Source of the DNA: Paraburkholderia kururiensis
Lineage (GTDB): Bacteria; Pseudomonadota; Gammaproteobacteria; Burkholderiales; Burkholderiaceae
Assembly: GCF_034424375.1 (NCBI RefSeq)
Contig: NZ_CP139965.1
Location: 4,092,001 to 4,156,000 of the forward strand
Direction: 5' to 3'
DNA: 64,000 nt
The position numbers and the translations under genes were made by a program. Each line of letters begins with the position of its first letter. Position 1 is the first letter of the stretch. Positions 34,158-41,699 of this stretch are shown piece by piece. The notes under the pieces are model-generated. The model was not told the DNA's origin. It did no database searches and saw only the letters and a program-made list of their open reading frames with translations.

Positions 34158-35936
34158 ATGGATTCGTCTGCCAACTCGTTGATCAACCCCGACGCCCGCA
34201 TGGGCCTCGCCGGCGCAGGCCAGCCGGGCGCGGGCACGCCCGCCGCCGGCGGCCAGCCGGGCGCCGCGGACGACCTGGGCGGCGGCTTCGCGCAACGGCT
34301 GTCGTCGCTGCAAGGCCTGCGGCAGATGCGCGGCAACCCGCGTGCGCCGCTCATTTTCGCGGTGGCGTTGCTGGTGGCCATCGTGGCCGGCCTGATCCTG
34401 TGGTCGCGCGCGCCGGACTACAAGGTGCTGTACAGCAACCTCTCGGACCGTGACGGCGGCTCCATCATTGCCGCACTGCAACAAGCAAACGTTCCCTACC
34501 GCTTCAGCGACAGCGGCGGCGCCATTCTCGTGCCGGCCGACCAGGTCCACGAGCTGCGCCTGCGCCTTGCCTCCCAGGGGCTGCCCAAGGGCGGCGCGGT
34601 GGGCTTCGAGCTGATGGACAACCAGAAATTCGGCATCAGCCAGTTTGCCGAACAGGTCAACTACCAGCGCGCGCTGGAAGGCGAACTTCAGCAGACCATC
34701 GAATCCATTTCCAGCGTGCACTCGGCGCGCGTGCATCTGGCCATTCCGAAGGCTTCGGTGTTCGTGCGCGACAAGGAAGCGCCGTCGGCCTCCGTGCTCG
34801 TGAACCTGTATCCGGGCCGCGTGCTGGACGAAGGCCAGGTGTCGGCGATCACGCACATGGTGTCTTCGGCCGTGCCCGATCTGCCCGTGCGCAACGTCAC
34901 GATCGTGGATCAGGACGGCAATCTGCTCACCACGTCGTCTTCGGGCGCCGGGCTCGACGCCTCGCAGCTCAAGTACGTGCAGCAGGTGGAGCGCACCACG
35001 CAGCAGCGCATCGACGCGATCCTCGCGCCGCTCTTCGGCGCCGGCAACGCGCGCTCGCAGGTGAGCGCCGACCTGAACTTCTCGAAGGTCGAGCAGACCG
35101 CCGAAACCTACGGCCCGAACGGCACGCCGCAGCAAGCCGCCATCCGCAGCCAGCAGACCAGCACGGCTACCGAGATGTCGCAGGGCGGCGCCTCCGGCGT
35201 GCCCGGCGCGCTGTCGAACCAGCCGCCGCAGCCCGCTTCCGCGCCCGTCGTCGCGCCGAACGGGGCGAGCGGCGCGGCGCCCGCCATCCCGGTGAGCGAC
35301 CGCAAGGACCAGACGACGAACTACGAACTGGACCGCACCGTGCGCCACGTGCAGGGCGCCATGGGCGACATCAAGCGGCTTTCCGTGGCGGTGGTGGTGA
35401 ATTACCAGCCGCTCGTGGACGCCAAGGGTCACGCCACCATGCAGCCGCTCTCGGCCGAAAAGCTCGCCCAGGTCGAGCAGCTCGTGAAGGACGCCATGGG
35501 CTACGACGCCAAGCGCGGCGACTCCGTGAACGTGGTGAACGCCGCGTTCACCACGGACGTGGACCCGAACGCCAACCTGCCGTGGTGGCGCCAGCCCGAC
35601 ATGATCGCGCTCGCCAAGCAGATCGGTACGTGGATCGGCATTGCGGCGGTGGCGCTGTTCCTGTACTTCGCGATGGTGAAGCCCGCCATGCGGCGTGCGT
35701 TCCCGCCGCCGGAGCCGCCCGCGGCCGCCGCGCTGGCCGGCCCCGACGAGCCGCTGCTGCTCGACGGCGTCACGCCGGTCGAGAAGCTGGGCGAAGACGA
35801 ATCGGAACTCGCGCAGCTGGCCTTCGAAAACCAGAAGCACAAGTTCGAACGCAATCTCGAGTACGCCCGCACGATCGCGCGCCAGGATCCGAAGATCGTG
35901 GCCACCGTGGTCAAGAGCTGGGTCAGTGACGAATAA
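34158..35936 (+). CDS. fliF: flagellar MS-ring protein FliF
   Basis: A 592-residue inner-membrane ring subunit. Transmembrane segment 1 is at 64-82 ('PLIFAVALLVAIVAGLILW'), followed by the ring-building domain with 'YKVLYSNLSDRDGGSIIAALQ' and 'EGELQQTIESISSVHSARVHLAIPKASVFVRDKEAPSASVLV'. The second membrane segment is near 488-507 ('GTWIGIAAVALFLYFAMV'). The cytoplasmic tail ends 'IVATVVKSWVSDE' and binds FliG. It is the first gene of the fliFGHIJK operon. The stop codon lies inside a 15-bp tandem repeat. Confidence 0.97.
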   Translation: MDSSANSLINPDARMGLAGAGQPGAGTPAAGGQPGAADDLGGGFAQRLSSLQGLRQMRGNPRAPLIFAVALLVAIVAGLILWSRAPDYKVLYSNLSDRDGGSIIAALQQANVPYRFSDSGGAILVPADQVHELRLRLASQGLPKGGAVGFELMDNQKFGISQFAEQVNYQRALEGELQQTIESISSVHSARVHLAIPKASVFVRDKEAPSASVLVNLYPGRVLDEGQVSAITHMVSSAVPDLPVRNVTIVDQDGNLLTTSSSGAGLDASQLKYVQQVERTTQQRIDAILAPLFGAGNARSQVSADLNFSKVEQTAETYGPNGTPQQAAIRSQQTSTATEMSQGGASGVPGALSNQPPQPASAPVVAPNGASGAAPAIPVSDRKDQTTNYELDRTVRHVQGAMGDIKRLSVAVVVNYQPLVDAKGHATMQPLSAEKLAQVEQLVKDAMGYDAKRGDSVNVVNAAFTTDVDPNANLPWWRQPDMIALAKQIGTWIGIAAVALFLYFAMVKPAMRRAFPPPEPPAAAALAGPDEPLLLDGVTPVEKLGEDESELAQLAFENQKHKFERNLEYARTIARQDPKIVATVVKSWVSDE

Positions 35937-35983
35937 CCCAGTGACGAATGACCCAGCGATGAATAACCCGGCGACGAACACTG
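35924..35983 (+). repeat. 15-bp tandem repeat spanning the fliF stop codon
   Basis: There are four head-to-tail units: CAGTGACGAATAACC, CAGTGACGAATGACC, CAGCGATGAATAACC and the more diverged CGGCGACGAACACTG. The first encodes the end of FliF (Ser-Asp-Glu-stop). Because the unit is a multiple of three, the FliF frame reads SDE-stop three times, giving TAA, TGA and TAA in series before fliG. Confidence 0.9.
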
Positions 35984-35990
35984 ACAGGCA

Positions 35991-36992
35991 ATGGCCATGA
36001 ACAACGAAGGCGTGATGCGCAGCGCACTGCTGCTGATGTCCATCGGCGAGGAAGAAGCCGCGCAGGTGTTCAAGTTCCTCGGCCCGCGCGAGGTGCAGAA
36101 GATCGGCCTCGCCATGGCGTCGCTCAAGAACGTGACGCGCGAGCAGGTGGACGACGTGCTCCAGGAATTCGTGCGCGAAGCCGAGCAGCACACCGCGCTT
36201 TCGCTCGATTCGAGCGAATACATCCGCAGCGTGCTCACCAAGGCGCTGGGCGAAGACAAGGCGGGCGTGATCATCGACCGCATCCTGCAGGGCAGCGACA
36301 CGAGCGGCATCGAAGGGCTCAAGTGGATGGACTCGGCCGCCGTGGCCGAACTCATCAAGAACGAGCACCCGCAGATCATCGCGACGATCCTCGTGCACCT
36401 CGACCGCGACCAGGCTTCCGAAATCGCGGCATGCTTCACGGACCGCCTGCGCAACGACGTGCTGCTGCGCATCGCCACGCTCGACGGCATTCAGCCGGCC
36501 GCGCTGCGCGAGCTGGACGACGTGCTGACCACGCTGCTCTCGGGCAGCGACAACCTGAAGCGCAGCCCGATGGGCGGCATCCGCACCGCGGCGGAAATTC
36601 TCAACTTCATGCCGAGCCAGTTCGAGGAATCGATTCTCGAAAACGTGCGCCAGTACGACGCGGAACTCGCACAGAAGATCGTCGATCAGATGTTCGTGTT
36701 CGAAAACCTCCTCGACCTGGAAGACCGCGCGATCCAGCTGCTGTTGAAGGAAGTGGAGTCCGAGGCGCTCATCATCGCGCTCAAGGGCGCGCCGCCCGCG
36801 CTGCGCCAGAAGTTCCTCTCGAACATGTCGCAGCGCGCAGCCGAGCTGCTCGCCGAAGACCTGGATGCGCGCGGCCCGGTGCGCGTGTCCGAAGTGGAAA
36901 CGCAGCAACGCCGCATCCTGCAGGTCGTCCGCAATCTCGCCGAGAGCGGGCAGATCGTGATTGGCGGCAAGGCAGAAGACGCATATGTCTGA
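35991..36992 (+). CDS. fliG: flagellar motor switch protein FliG
   Basis: A 333-residue C-ring protein that links FliF to FliM/FliN and contacts the stator. 'RSALLLMSIGEEEAAQVFKFLGPREVQKIG' is the N-terminal domain; 'EHPQIIATILVHLDRDQASEIAACF' carries the EHPQ motif. The charged torque helix is 'RAIQLLLKEVESEALIIALKGAPPALRQKFLSNMSQRAAELLAEDL'. ATG codons at 35991 and 35997 are both possible. The gene ends in an 8-bp overlap with fliH. Confidence 0.97.
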   Translation: MAMNNEGVMRSALLLMSIGEEEAAQVFKFLGPREVQKIGLAMASLKNVTREQVDDVLQEFVREAEQHTALSLDSSEYIRSVLTKALGEDKAGVIIDRILQGSDTSGIEGLKWMDSAAVAELIKNEHPQIIATILVHLDRDQASEIAACFTDRLRNDVLLRIATLDGIQPAALRELDDVLTTLLSGSDNLKRSPMGGIRTAAEILNFMPSQFEESILENVRQYDAELAQKIVDQMFVFENLLDLEDRAIQLLLKEVESEALIIALKGAPPALRQKFLSNMSQRAAELLAEDLDARGPVRVSEVETQQRRILQVVRNLAESGQIVIGGKAEDAYV

Positions 36993-37665
36993 GCACGACA
37001 CCCGGCACGAGGCGGCCCGCCGCCGCGATGCCACGGCCTACCAGCGCTGGGAGATGGCGTCGTTCGACCCGCCGCCTCCGCAAGAGCCCGTCGACGACGG
37101 CGCATTCGAAGCCGAACTCCAGCGGCTGCGCGACGCCGCGCATGCCGAAGGCGTGGCCTCGGGCCACGTCGCGGGCCAGGCGCTCGGTTACCAGGCCGGC
37201 TACGAGCAGGGCCACGCGCAAGGCTTCGAGCAGGGCCTGACCGAAGCGCGCGCCCAGGCCGCGCAGATCGGCGCGCTCGCGGAAACGTTCCGTCAGGCGC
37301 TGGAAGGCGCGCAGGCCGACGTGGCCGAAACGCTCGTCACGCTCGCGCTCGACATCGCGCAACAGGTGGTGCGCCAGCACGTGCAGCACGACCCCACCGC
37401 GCTCATCGCGGCGGCGCGCGAAGTGCTCGCCACGGAGCCCGCGCTCACGGGCGCCCCGCAACTCGTGGTGAGCCCGGCCGACCTGCCCGTGGTGGAAGCG
37501 TATCTGCTGGAAGAACTGCAAACGCGCGGCTGGACCGTGCGCACCGACCCCGCCATGGAACGCGGCGGCTGCCGCGCACAGGCGGCGAGCGGTGAAGTGG
37601 ACGCGGCGATCAGCACGCGCTGGGAGCGCGTGGCGGCCGCCCTTGGAAAAGTGAGCACGTGGTGA
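36985..37665 (+). CDS. fliH: flagellar assembly protein FliH
   Basis: A 226-residue regulator that binds the FliI ATPase. The middle contains the G-xxx-G-type repeats 'EGVASGHVAGQALGYQAGYEQGHAQGFEQGL', typical of FliH. The C-terminal domain ('VTLALDIAQQVVRQHVQHDPTALIAAAREVL') is shared with V/F-type stator subunits. The start at ATG 36985 overlaps the fliG end, and the stop overlaps the fliI start, so the three are translationally coupled. Confidence 0.93.
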   Translation: MSEHDTRHEAARRRDATAYQRWEMASFDPPPPQEPVDDGAFEAELQRLRDAAHAEGVASGHVAGQALGYQAGYEQGHAQGFEQGLTEARAQAAQIGALAETFRQALEGAQADVAETLVTLALDIAQQVVRQHVQHDPTALIAAAREVLATEPALTGAPQLVVSPADLPVVEAYLLEELQTRGWTVRTDPAMERGGCRAQAASGEVDAAISTRWERVAAALGKVSTW

Positions 37666-39155
37666 AGCAACCGACCATCGACGCCATTCGCGCAAGCGAC
37701 CTCACGCCGCTCGAACAGGAGCTGGCGCTGGCGTCGTTCGGTCCGCAGGCGCCCGTGCACGACGCCGCGCTCGCGGCCAATCCGTATCTGCAGGCGTGGC
37801 GCGGCCGGCTCGACGGCCTGCGCGAGCGCAATGCGCGCGCGCTGCCGCTGCGCGCCTGCGGGCGCCTCACGCGTGCCGCGGGCCTCGTGCTCGAAGCGGT
37901 GGGCCTGCGTCTCTCGGTGGGCGCCGAAGTGATGATCGAGCTGCCCGCAGGCAGTTCGTTGCCGATGGCCGAAGCCGAAGTGGTGGGTTTCTCCGGCGAC
38001 AAGCTGTTCCTCATGCCCACCACCGAAGTGGCGGGCCTGCTGCCCGGCGCGCGCGTCTATCCGCTCGAAACGGTGCCGATCGCCGACCCGATGGCGGGCG
38101 CGAAGCGCCTGCCCGTGGGCTGGGAGCTGCTGGGCCGCGTGGTGGATGCCTCAGGCCGCCCGCTCGACGGCTTCGGGCCGCTCGGTTCGAAAACCGACGC
38201 GCCGCTCACCGCGCCCTCCATCAATCCGCTGAACCGCGAGCCCATCCACAAGGTGCTCGACGTGGGCGTGCGCGCCATCAACGCGCTCCTCACCGTGGGA
38301 CGCGGCCAGCGCATGGGCCTGTTCGCCGGCTCGGGCGTCGGCAAGTCGGTGCTGCTCGGCACGATGGCGCGCTATACGAGCGCCGAAGTCATCGTGATCG
38401 GTCTGATCGGCGAACGGGGCCGCGAAGTGAAGGAGTTCATCGAGCAGATTCTGGGCGAAGACGGCCTTGCGCGTTCCGTCGTGGTGGCCGCGCCCGCGGA
38501 CGTGTCGCCGCTGCTGCGCATGCAGGGCGCGGCGTACGCGACCTCGCTCGCCGAATATTTCCGCGACCAGGGCAAGCACGTGCTGCTGCTCATGGATTCG
38601 CTCACGCGCTACGCGATGGCCCAGCGCGAGATCGCGCTCGCCATCGGCGAGCCGCCGGCCACGAAGGGCTATCCGCCTTCGGTGTTCGCGAAGCTGCCGG
38701 CACTCGTGGAGCGCACCGGCAACGGCCCGGCGGGCGGCGGATCGATCACGGCGTTCTACACCGTGCTCACCGAAGGCGACGACCAGCAAGATCCGATTGC
38801 CGACTCGGCGCGCGCGATTCTGGACGGCCACATCGTGCTCTCGCGCGCACTGGCCGAAGCGGGCCACTACCCCGCCATCGACATCGAAGCCTCGATCAGC
38901 CGCGCGATGACGGCGCTGATCGACGACGCGCATCTCGACAAGACGCGCATGTTCAAGCAGATGCTGTCGCGCTATCAGCGCAACCGCGACCTCATCAACG
39001 TAGGCGCCTATTCGAGTGGGCGCGATCCGGTACTCGACCGCGCCATCTCGCTGTACCCGCGCATCGAGGCATTCCTGCAACAAGGCTTTCGCGAAAGCGC
39101 GAGCTTCGAGTCGAGCGTTGCGATGCTCGGCGCCCTCTTCGGTGAAGGAGCATGA
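37659..39155 (+). CDS. fliI: flagellum-specific ATP synthase FliI
   Basis: A 498-residue export ATPase related to the F1 beta subunit. Walker A 'GSGVGKS' is at 224-230, Walker B in 'HVLLLMDSLTRYA', and 'GYPPSVFAKLPALVERTGN' and 'GSITAFYTVLTEGDDQQDPIAD' are standard. It energises entry of export substrates into the gate. Two consecutive GTG codons (37659 and 37662) overlap the fliH stop and either could be the start. The stop overlaps the fliJ ATG. Confidence 0.97.
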   Translation: MVKQPTIDAIRASDLTPLEQELALASFGPQAPVHDAALAANPYLQAWRGRLDGLRERNARALPLRACGRLTRAAGLVLEAVGLRLSVGAEVMIELPAGSSLPMAEAEVVGFSGDKLFLMPTTEVAGLLPGARVYPLETVPIADPMAGAKRLPVGWELLGRVVDASGRPLDGFGPLGSKTDAPLTAPSINPLNREPIHKVLDVGVRAINALLTVGRGQRMGLFAGSGVGKSVLLGTMARYTSAEVIVIGLIGERGREVKEFIEQILGEDGLARSVVVAAPADVSPLLRMQGAAYATSLAEYFRDQGKHVLLLMDSLTRYAMAQREIALAIGEPPATKGYPPSVFAKLPALVERTGNGPAGGGSITAFYTVLTEGDDQQDPIADSARAILDGHIVLSRALAEAGHYPAIDIEASISRAMTALIDDAHLDKTRMFKQMLSRYQRNRDLINVGAYSSGRDPVLDRAISLYPRIEAFLQQGFRESASFESSVAMLGALFGEGA

Positions 39156-39607
39156 CCATGACCCAGCAGACTCCGCTGCAAACACTGATCGGCCTCGCGC
39201 AGGACGACGTGGATGCAGCCGCGCAACGGCTCGGACGCGTGCAGCGCGAACGCGGCGAGGTCGAGGCGCAGTTGCAGTCGCTGCTCCAGTACCGCGACGA
39301 GTACCACGCCCGCTTCACGAACTCCGCGCAGAACGGCATGCCCGCGGGCAACATGCGCAACTTCCAAGCGTTCATCGATACGCTCGACGCCGCCATCGAA
39401 CAGCAGCGGCGCCTGCTCGCGGCCGCCACGGCGCGCGTGGAGGCTGCGAAGCCCGAATGGCAGCGCTCGAAGCAGAAGCTGGGATCGTATGAAGTCCTGC
39501 AGGCGCGCAGCGACGCGACCGAAGCCAAACGAACGGCACGGCGCGAACAGCGCGACTCCGACGAGCACGCCGCACGTGCGCTGCGCATGCGCACGCACGG
39601 CCTGTGA
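39152..39607 (+). CDS. fliJ: flagellar export protein FliJ
   Basis: A 151-residue protein predicted to be an antiparallel coiled coil: 'DDVDAAAQRLGRVQRERGEVEAQLQSLLQYRDEYHARF' and 'AAIEQQRRLLAAATARVEAAKPEWQRSKQKL'. It is the FliJ stalk of the export ATPase. The start overlaps the fliI stop by 4 bp. A run of 10-bp units (39628-39657) follows shortly after its stop. Confidence 0.92.
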   Translation: MTMTQQTPLQTLIGLAQDDVDAAAQRLGRVQRERGEVEAQLQSLLQYRDEYHARFTNSAQNGMPAGNMRNFQAFIDTLDAAIEQQRRLLAAATARVEAAKPEWQRSKQKLGSYEVLQARSDATEAKRTARREQRDSDEHAARALRMRTHGL

Positions 39608-39627
39608 AGCGGACGTCGCACTGACTA

Positions 39628-39657
39628 CGCTTGACCACGCTCAACCACGATTAATCA
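39628..39657 (+). repeat. 10-bp tandem repeat after fliJ
   Basis: CGCTTGACCA, CGCTCAACCA and CGATTAATCA stand head to tail between fliJ and fliK. The TGA of the first unit is not the fliJ stop, which lies about 20 bases upstream. Confidence 0.7.
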
Positions 39658-39688
39658 CGACCGGATACACGCACTCACGGAATCCAGC

Positions 39689-41311
39689 ATGTCGCCACTT
39701 TCATTGATCAGCTCCCTGCTTGGCGGGTCGAGCAGTGACAACAACAGCCGCCAGGCCGCCAACGCCGCCGCGAACAGCGCGCAGTCATTCGCGCAGACGC
39801 TGCAGCAGAGCATTGGCGCGCAGTCGTCGGACTCGAGCGCATCCAGCAACGCGCAGCAGAACGCGAGCAACGCAGCGAGCAGCGCGGCTTCGTCTTCATC
39901 CGCAGCGGCCGCTTCTTCGTCGGCACAGGCCGCGGCGAACGCGTCTGGTGCATCGAACGCCTCGAATACATCGAACGCGGCGCAGTCTTCTTCGTCGGGC
40001 AACAGCCAGTCCACCACGGATGCGCAGTCGAGCGCGCCCACGGACTCGACGACGGCCGGCACCGGCAAGTCGTCGAGCAGCACGAAGAGCGCGAGCAACG
40101 GCAATTCGCAAACGCAAGGCGACGGCACGCAAAGCGCAACCGAAGCGGCCACCCAAGCCGCCGCAGCGGCAGCAGTCGCGGCTCAGCTTCAGGCACAGGC
40201 CCAGGCCGCTCAGGCTCAGGCGCAAGCTCAAGCGAGCGCGGGCAACGACGCCGCGTCGAGCAGCGACACGAACAGCCCCACGGCCACGCTTGCCGGCATC
40301 GCTGCGACAACCGCGGCCGGCGCCGCCGCGGGCGCGGGCGCGGGCGCAGCGGGCAGCGCGAGCGCAGGCAAGACCACGGCGACGGCAAGCGATCCGAAGT
40401 CGGTGCGCGATGCCCTGCAAGCCGCCCTTGCCTCGCTCACGAACGGCCAGGGCGCAGCGCTCCAGGCGTCGGGTGCGGGCACAACAGGCGGCGGTACGGC
40501 CGACAGCGGCAACGGGTCCGCGGCCAACGGCTTCGGACTCGCGAGCGGCCACGGCAACGCCAAGGGCGCCGCGTGGACCACCGCCTTCGCCGACGCGCAC
40601 AACGGCGCGAAAGACGCACAAACGACCGCCGCCGGCACGAGCACCGCAACGACGGCAGCCACCGCCGACGCCACCGTGAAAAGCATGGCCGATGCGCTGG
40701 CTTCGAATTCGAACGCGACGCAGAGCAACGCGATCCAGGCCGCGAGCGGCGCCGACGCCGCGCACGCCGCCCAGGCCCTGGCATCGGCCCAGGCCGCCGC
40801 GACGGCACCGGCCCAGGTGGTGCAGCAACCGGGCATGGCTGCGGCAGCCAACGCCGCCGCGCTCAGCCCGCAGGTCGGCACGCCCGACTGGGAAGACGCG
40901 CTGAGCCAGAAGGTGGTGTTCCTCACCAACGCACATCAGCAGACGGCGGAACTCACGCTCAACCCGAAGGACCTGGGCCCGCTGCAGGTCGTGCTCCAGG
41001 TGGCCGACAACCACGCGCACGCACTCTTCGTCTCGCAGCACCAGCAGGTGCGCGAGGCCGTGGAAGCCGCGCTGCCGAAGCTGCGCGAAGCAATGGAAGC
41101 CGGCGGCATCGGCCTCGGCAGTGCCAGCGTGAGCGACGGCTTTGCGCGTCAAACGGGCCAGCAGGCCCAGCAGAACGGCCAGGGCTCGTCGGGCAGCGGC
41201 CGTGGCAACGGCGGCGTGACGGGCACGGCGGGCATCGACGACGGTTCGGTGAGCGCAGCCGCAACGGCCACGGTCAGGCGAACGGTGGGAATGGTCGATA
41301 CGTTTGTTTGA
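39689..41311 (+). CDS. fliK: flagellar hook-length control protein FliK
   Basis: A 540-residue protein. Most of the N-terminal 390 residues are a Ser/Ala/Gln/Thr/Gly low-complexity ruler-like region. The C-terminal Flg_hook domain is clear: 'QTAELTLNPKDLGPLQVVLQVADNHAHALFVSQHQQVREAVEAALPKLREAMEAGGIGLGSASVSDG'. Exported FliK measures hook length and switches FlhB specificity to filament subunits. It is last in the fliFGHIJK operon; a stem-loop follows 22 bp after its stop. Confidence 0.93.
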   Translation: MSPLSLISSLLGGSSSDNNSRQAANAAANSAQSFAQTLQQSIGAQSSDSSASSNAQQNASNAASSAASSSSAAAASSSAQAAANASGASNASNTSNAAQSSSSGNSQSTTDAQSSAPTDSTTAGTGKSSSSTKSASNGNSQTQGDGTQSATEAATQAAAAAAVAAQLQAQAQAAQAQAQAQASAGNDAASSSDTNSPTATLAGIAATTAAGAAAGAGAGAAGSASAGKTTATASDPKSVRDALQAALASLTNGQGAALQASGAGTTGGGTADSGNGSAANGFGLASGHGNAKGAAWTTAFADAHNGAKDAQTTAAGTSTATTAATADATVKSMADALASNSNATQSNAIQAASGADAAHAAQALASAQAAATAPAQVVQQPGMAAAANAAALSPQVGTPDWEDALSQKVVFLTNAHQQTAELTLNPKDLGPLQVVLQVADNHAHALFVSQHQQVREAVEAALPKLREAMEAGGIGLGSASVSDGFARQTGQQAQQNGQGSSGSGRGNGGVTGTAGIDDGSVSAAATATVRRTVGMVDTFV

Positions 41312-41333
41312 GCAGTAAATAGCGCAGTGCCGT

Positions 41334-41360
41334 GATCCTGGGCCGCTTCGGTCCGGGATC
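41334..41360 (+). terminator. stem-loop terminating the fliFGHIJK operon
   Basis: GATCCTGGGCC and GGTCCGGGATC form an 11-bp stem (two wobble pairs) around GCTTC. GTCAGATCCTTCTCTTCTTC, pyrimidine-rich but without a pure T run, follows. Confidence 0.65.
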
Positions 41361-41482
41361 GTCAGATCCTTCTCTTCTTCGCAGCGTCGTCGTTATCGCT
41401 GCCGCGTCTCCCGCGTCATCCTCCAATGGCGCCGCGCAATGTGCGCGAGCCGCCTCTCGCCTCTCGAGCATCCGGTTCACAA

Positions 41483-41510
41483 TTGTTCGATTAAGGGTCG
41501 CGCCTAATAG
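41483..41510 (+). promoter_or_regulatory. possible promoter of the toxin-like gene
   Basis: TTGTTC (41483-41488) and TAATAG (41505-41510) are separated by 16 bp in a locally AT-rich patch, about 190 bp before the toxin ATG. No FliA-type box is present, so the gene is probably not under flagellar control. Confidence 0.4.
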
Positions 41511-41699
41511 CATGCATCGAGCATGACATTCGCCGGCAATGACCGCGCGAGGTAAAGGCTGGCTGGGTTTTGACCATTAGTGACAATATCCGCGCCCCGC
41601 CGCTGCTACGGTTAGCCGGCTTAATCCGGCCCGTTACCCGTCCTGCCGAAAAGCGATCTCCAGCTCAACGACCGTCCTCCCCATACGAACTGACACGTC

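Larger units (their letters stand above)
41312..41699 (+). other. spacer between fliK and the toxin-like gene
   Basis: This 388-bp stretch has no credible gene. It contains the fliK-operon stem-loop (41334-41360), a pyrimidine-rich stretch, a possible promoter at 41483-41510 and a short hairpin GCCGG-CTTAAT-CCGGC near 41614-41629. It is the left boundary of the inserted toxin/immunity segment; no IS, tRNA or integrase remnant is visible. Confidence 0.5.

Noticed and set aside
33774..37034. Open frame of 1086 codons on the minus strand opposite fliF and fliG
   Set aside because: It is exactly antisense to two certain genes, is His/Arg/Val-rich as expected from GC-skewed complementary codons, and has no ribosome-binding site or family motif.
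39750..40900. Repetitive DNA in fliK considered as a CRISPR or satellite
   Set aside because: The repeats are Ser/Ala/Gln codon runs of a low-complexity protein region without regular spacers.
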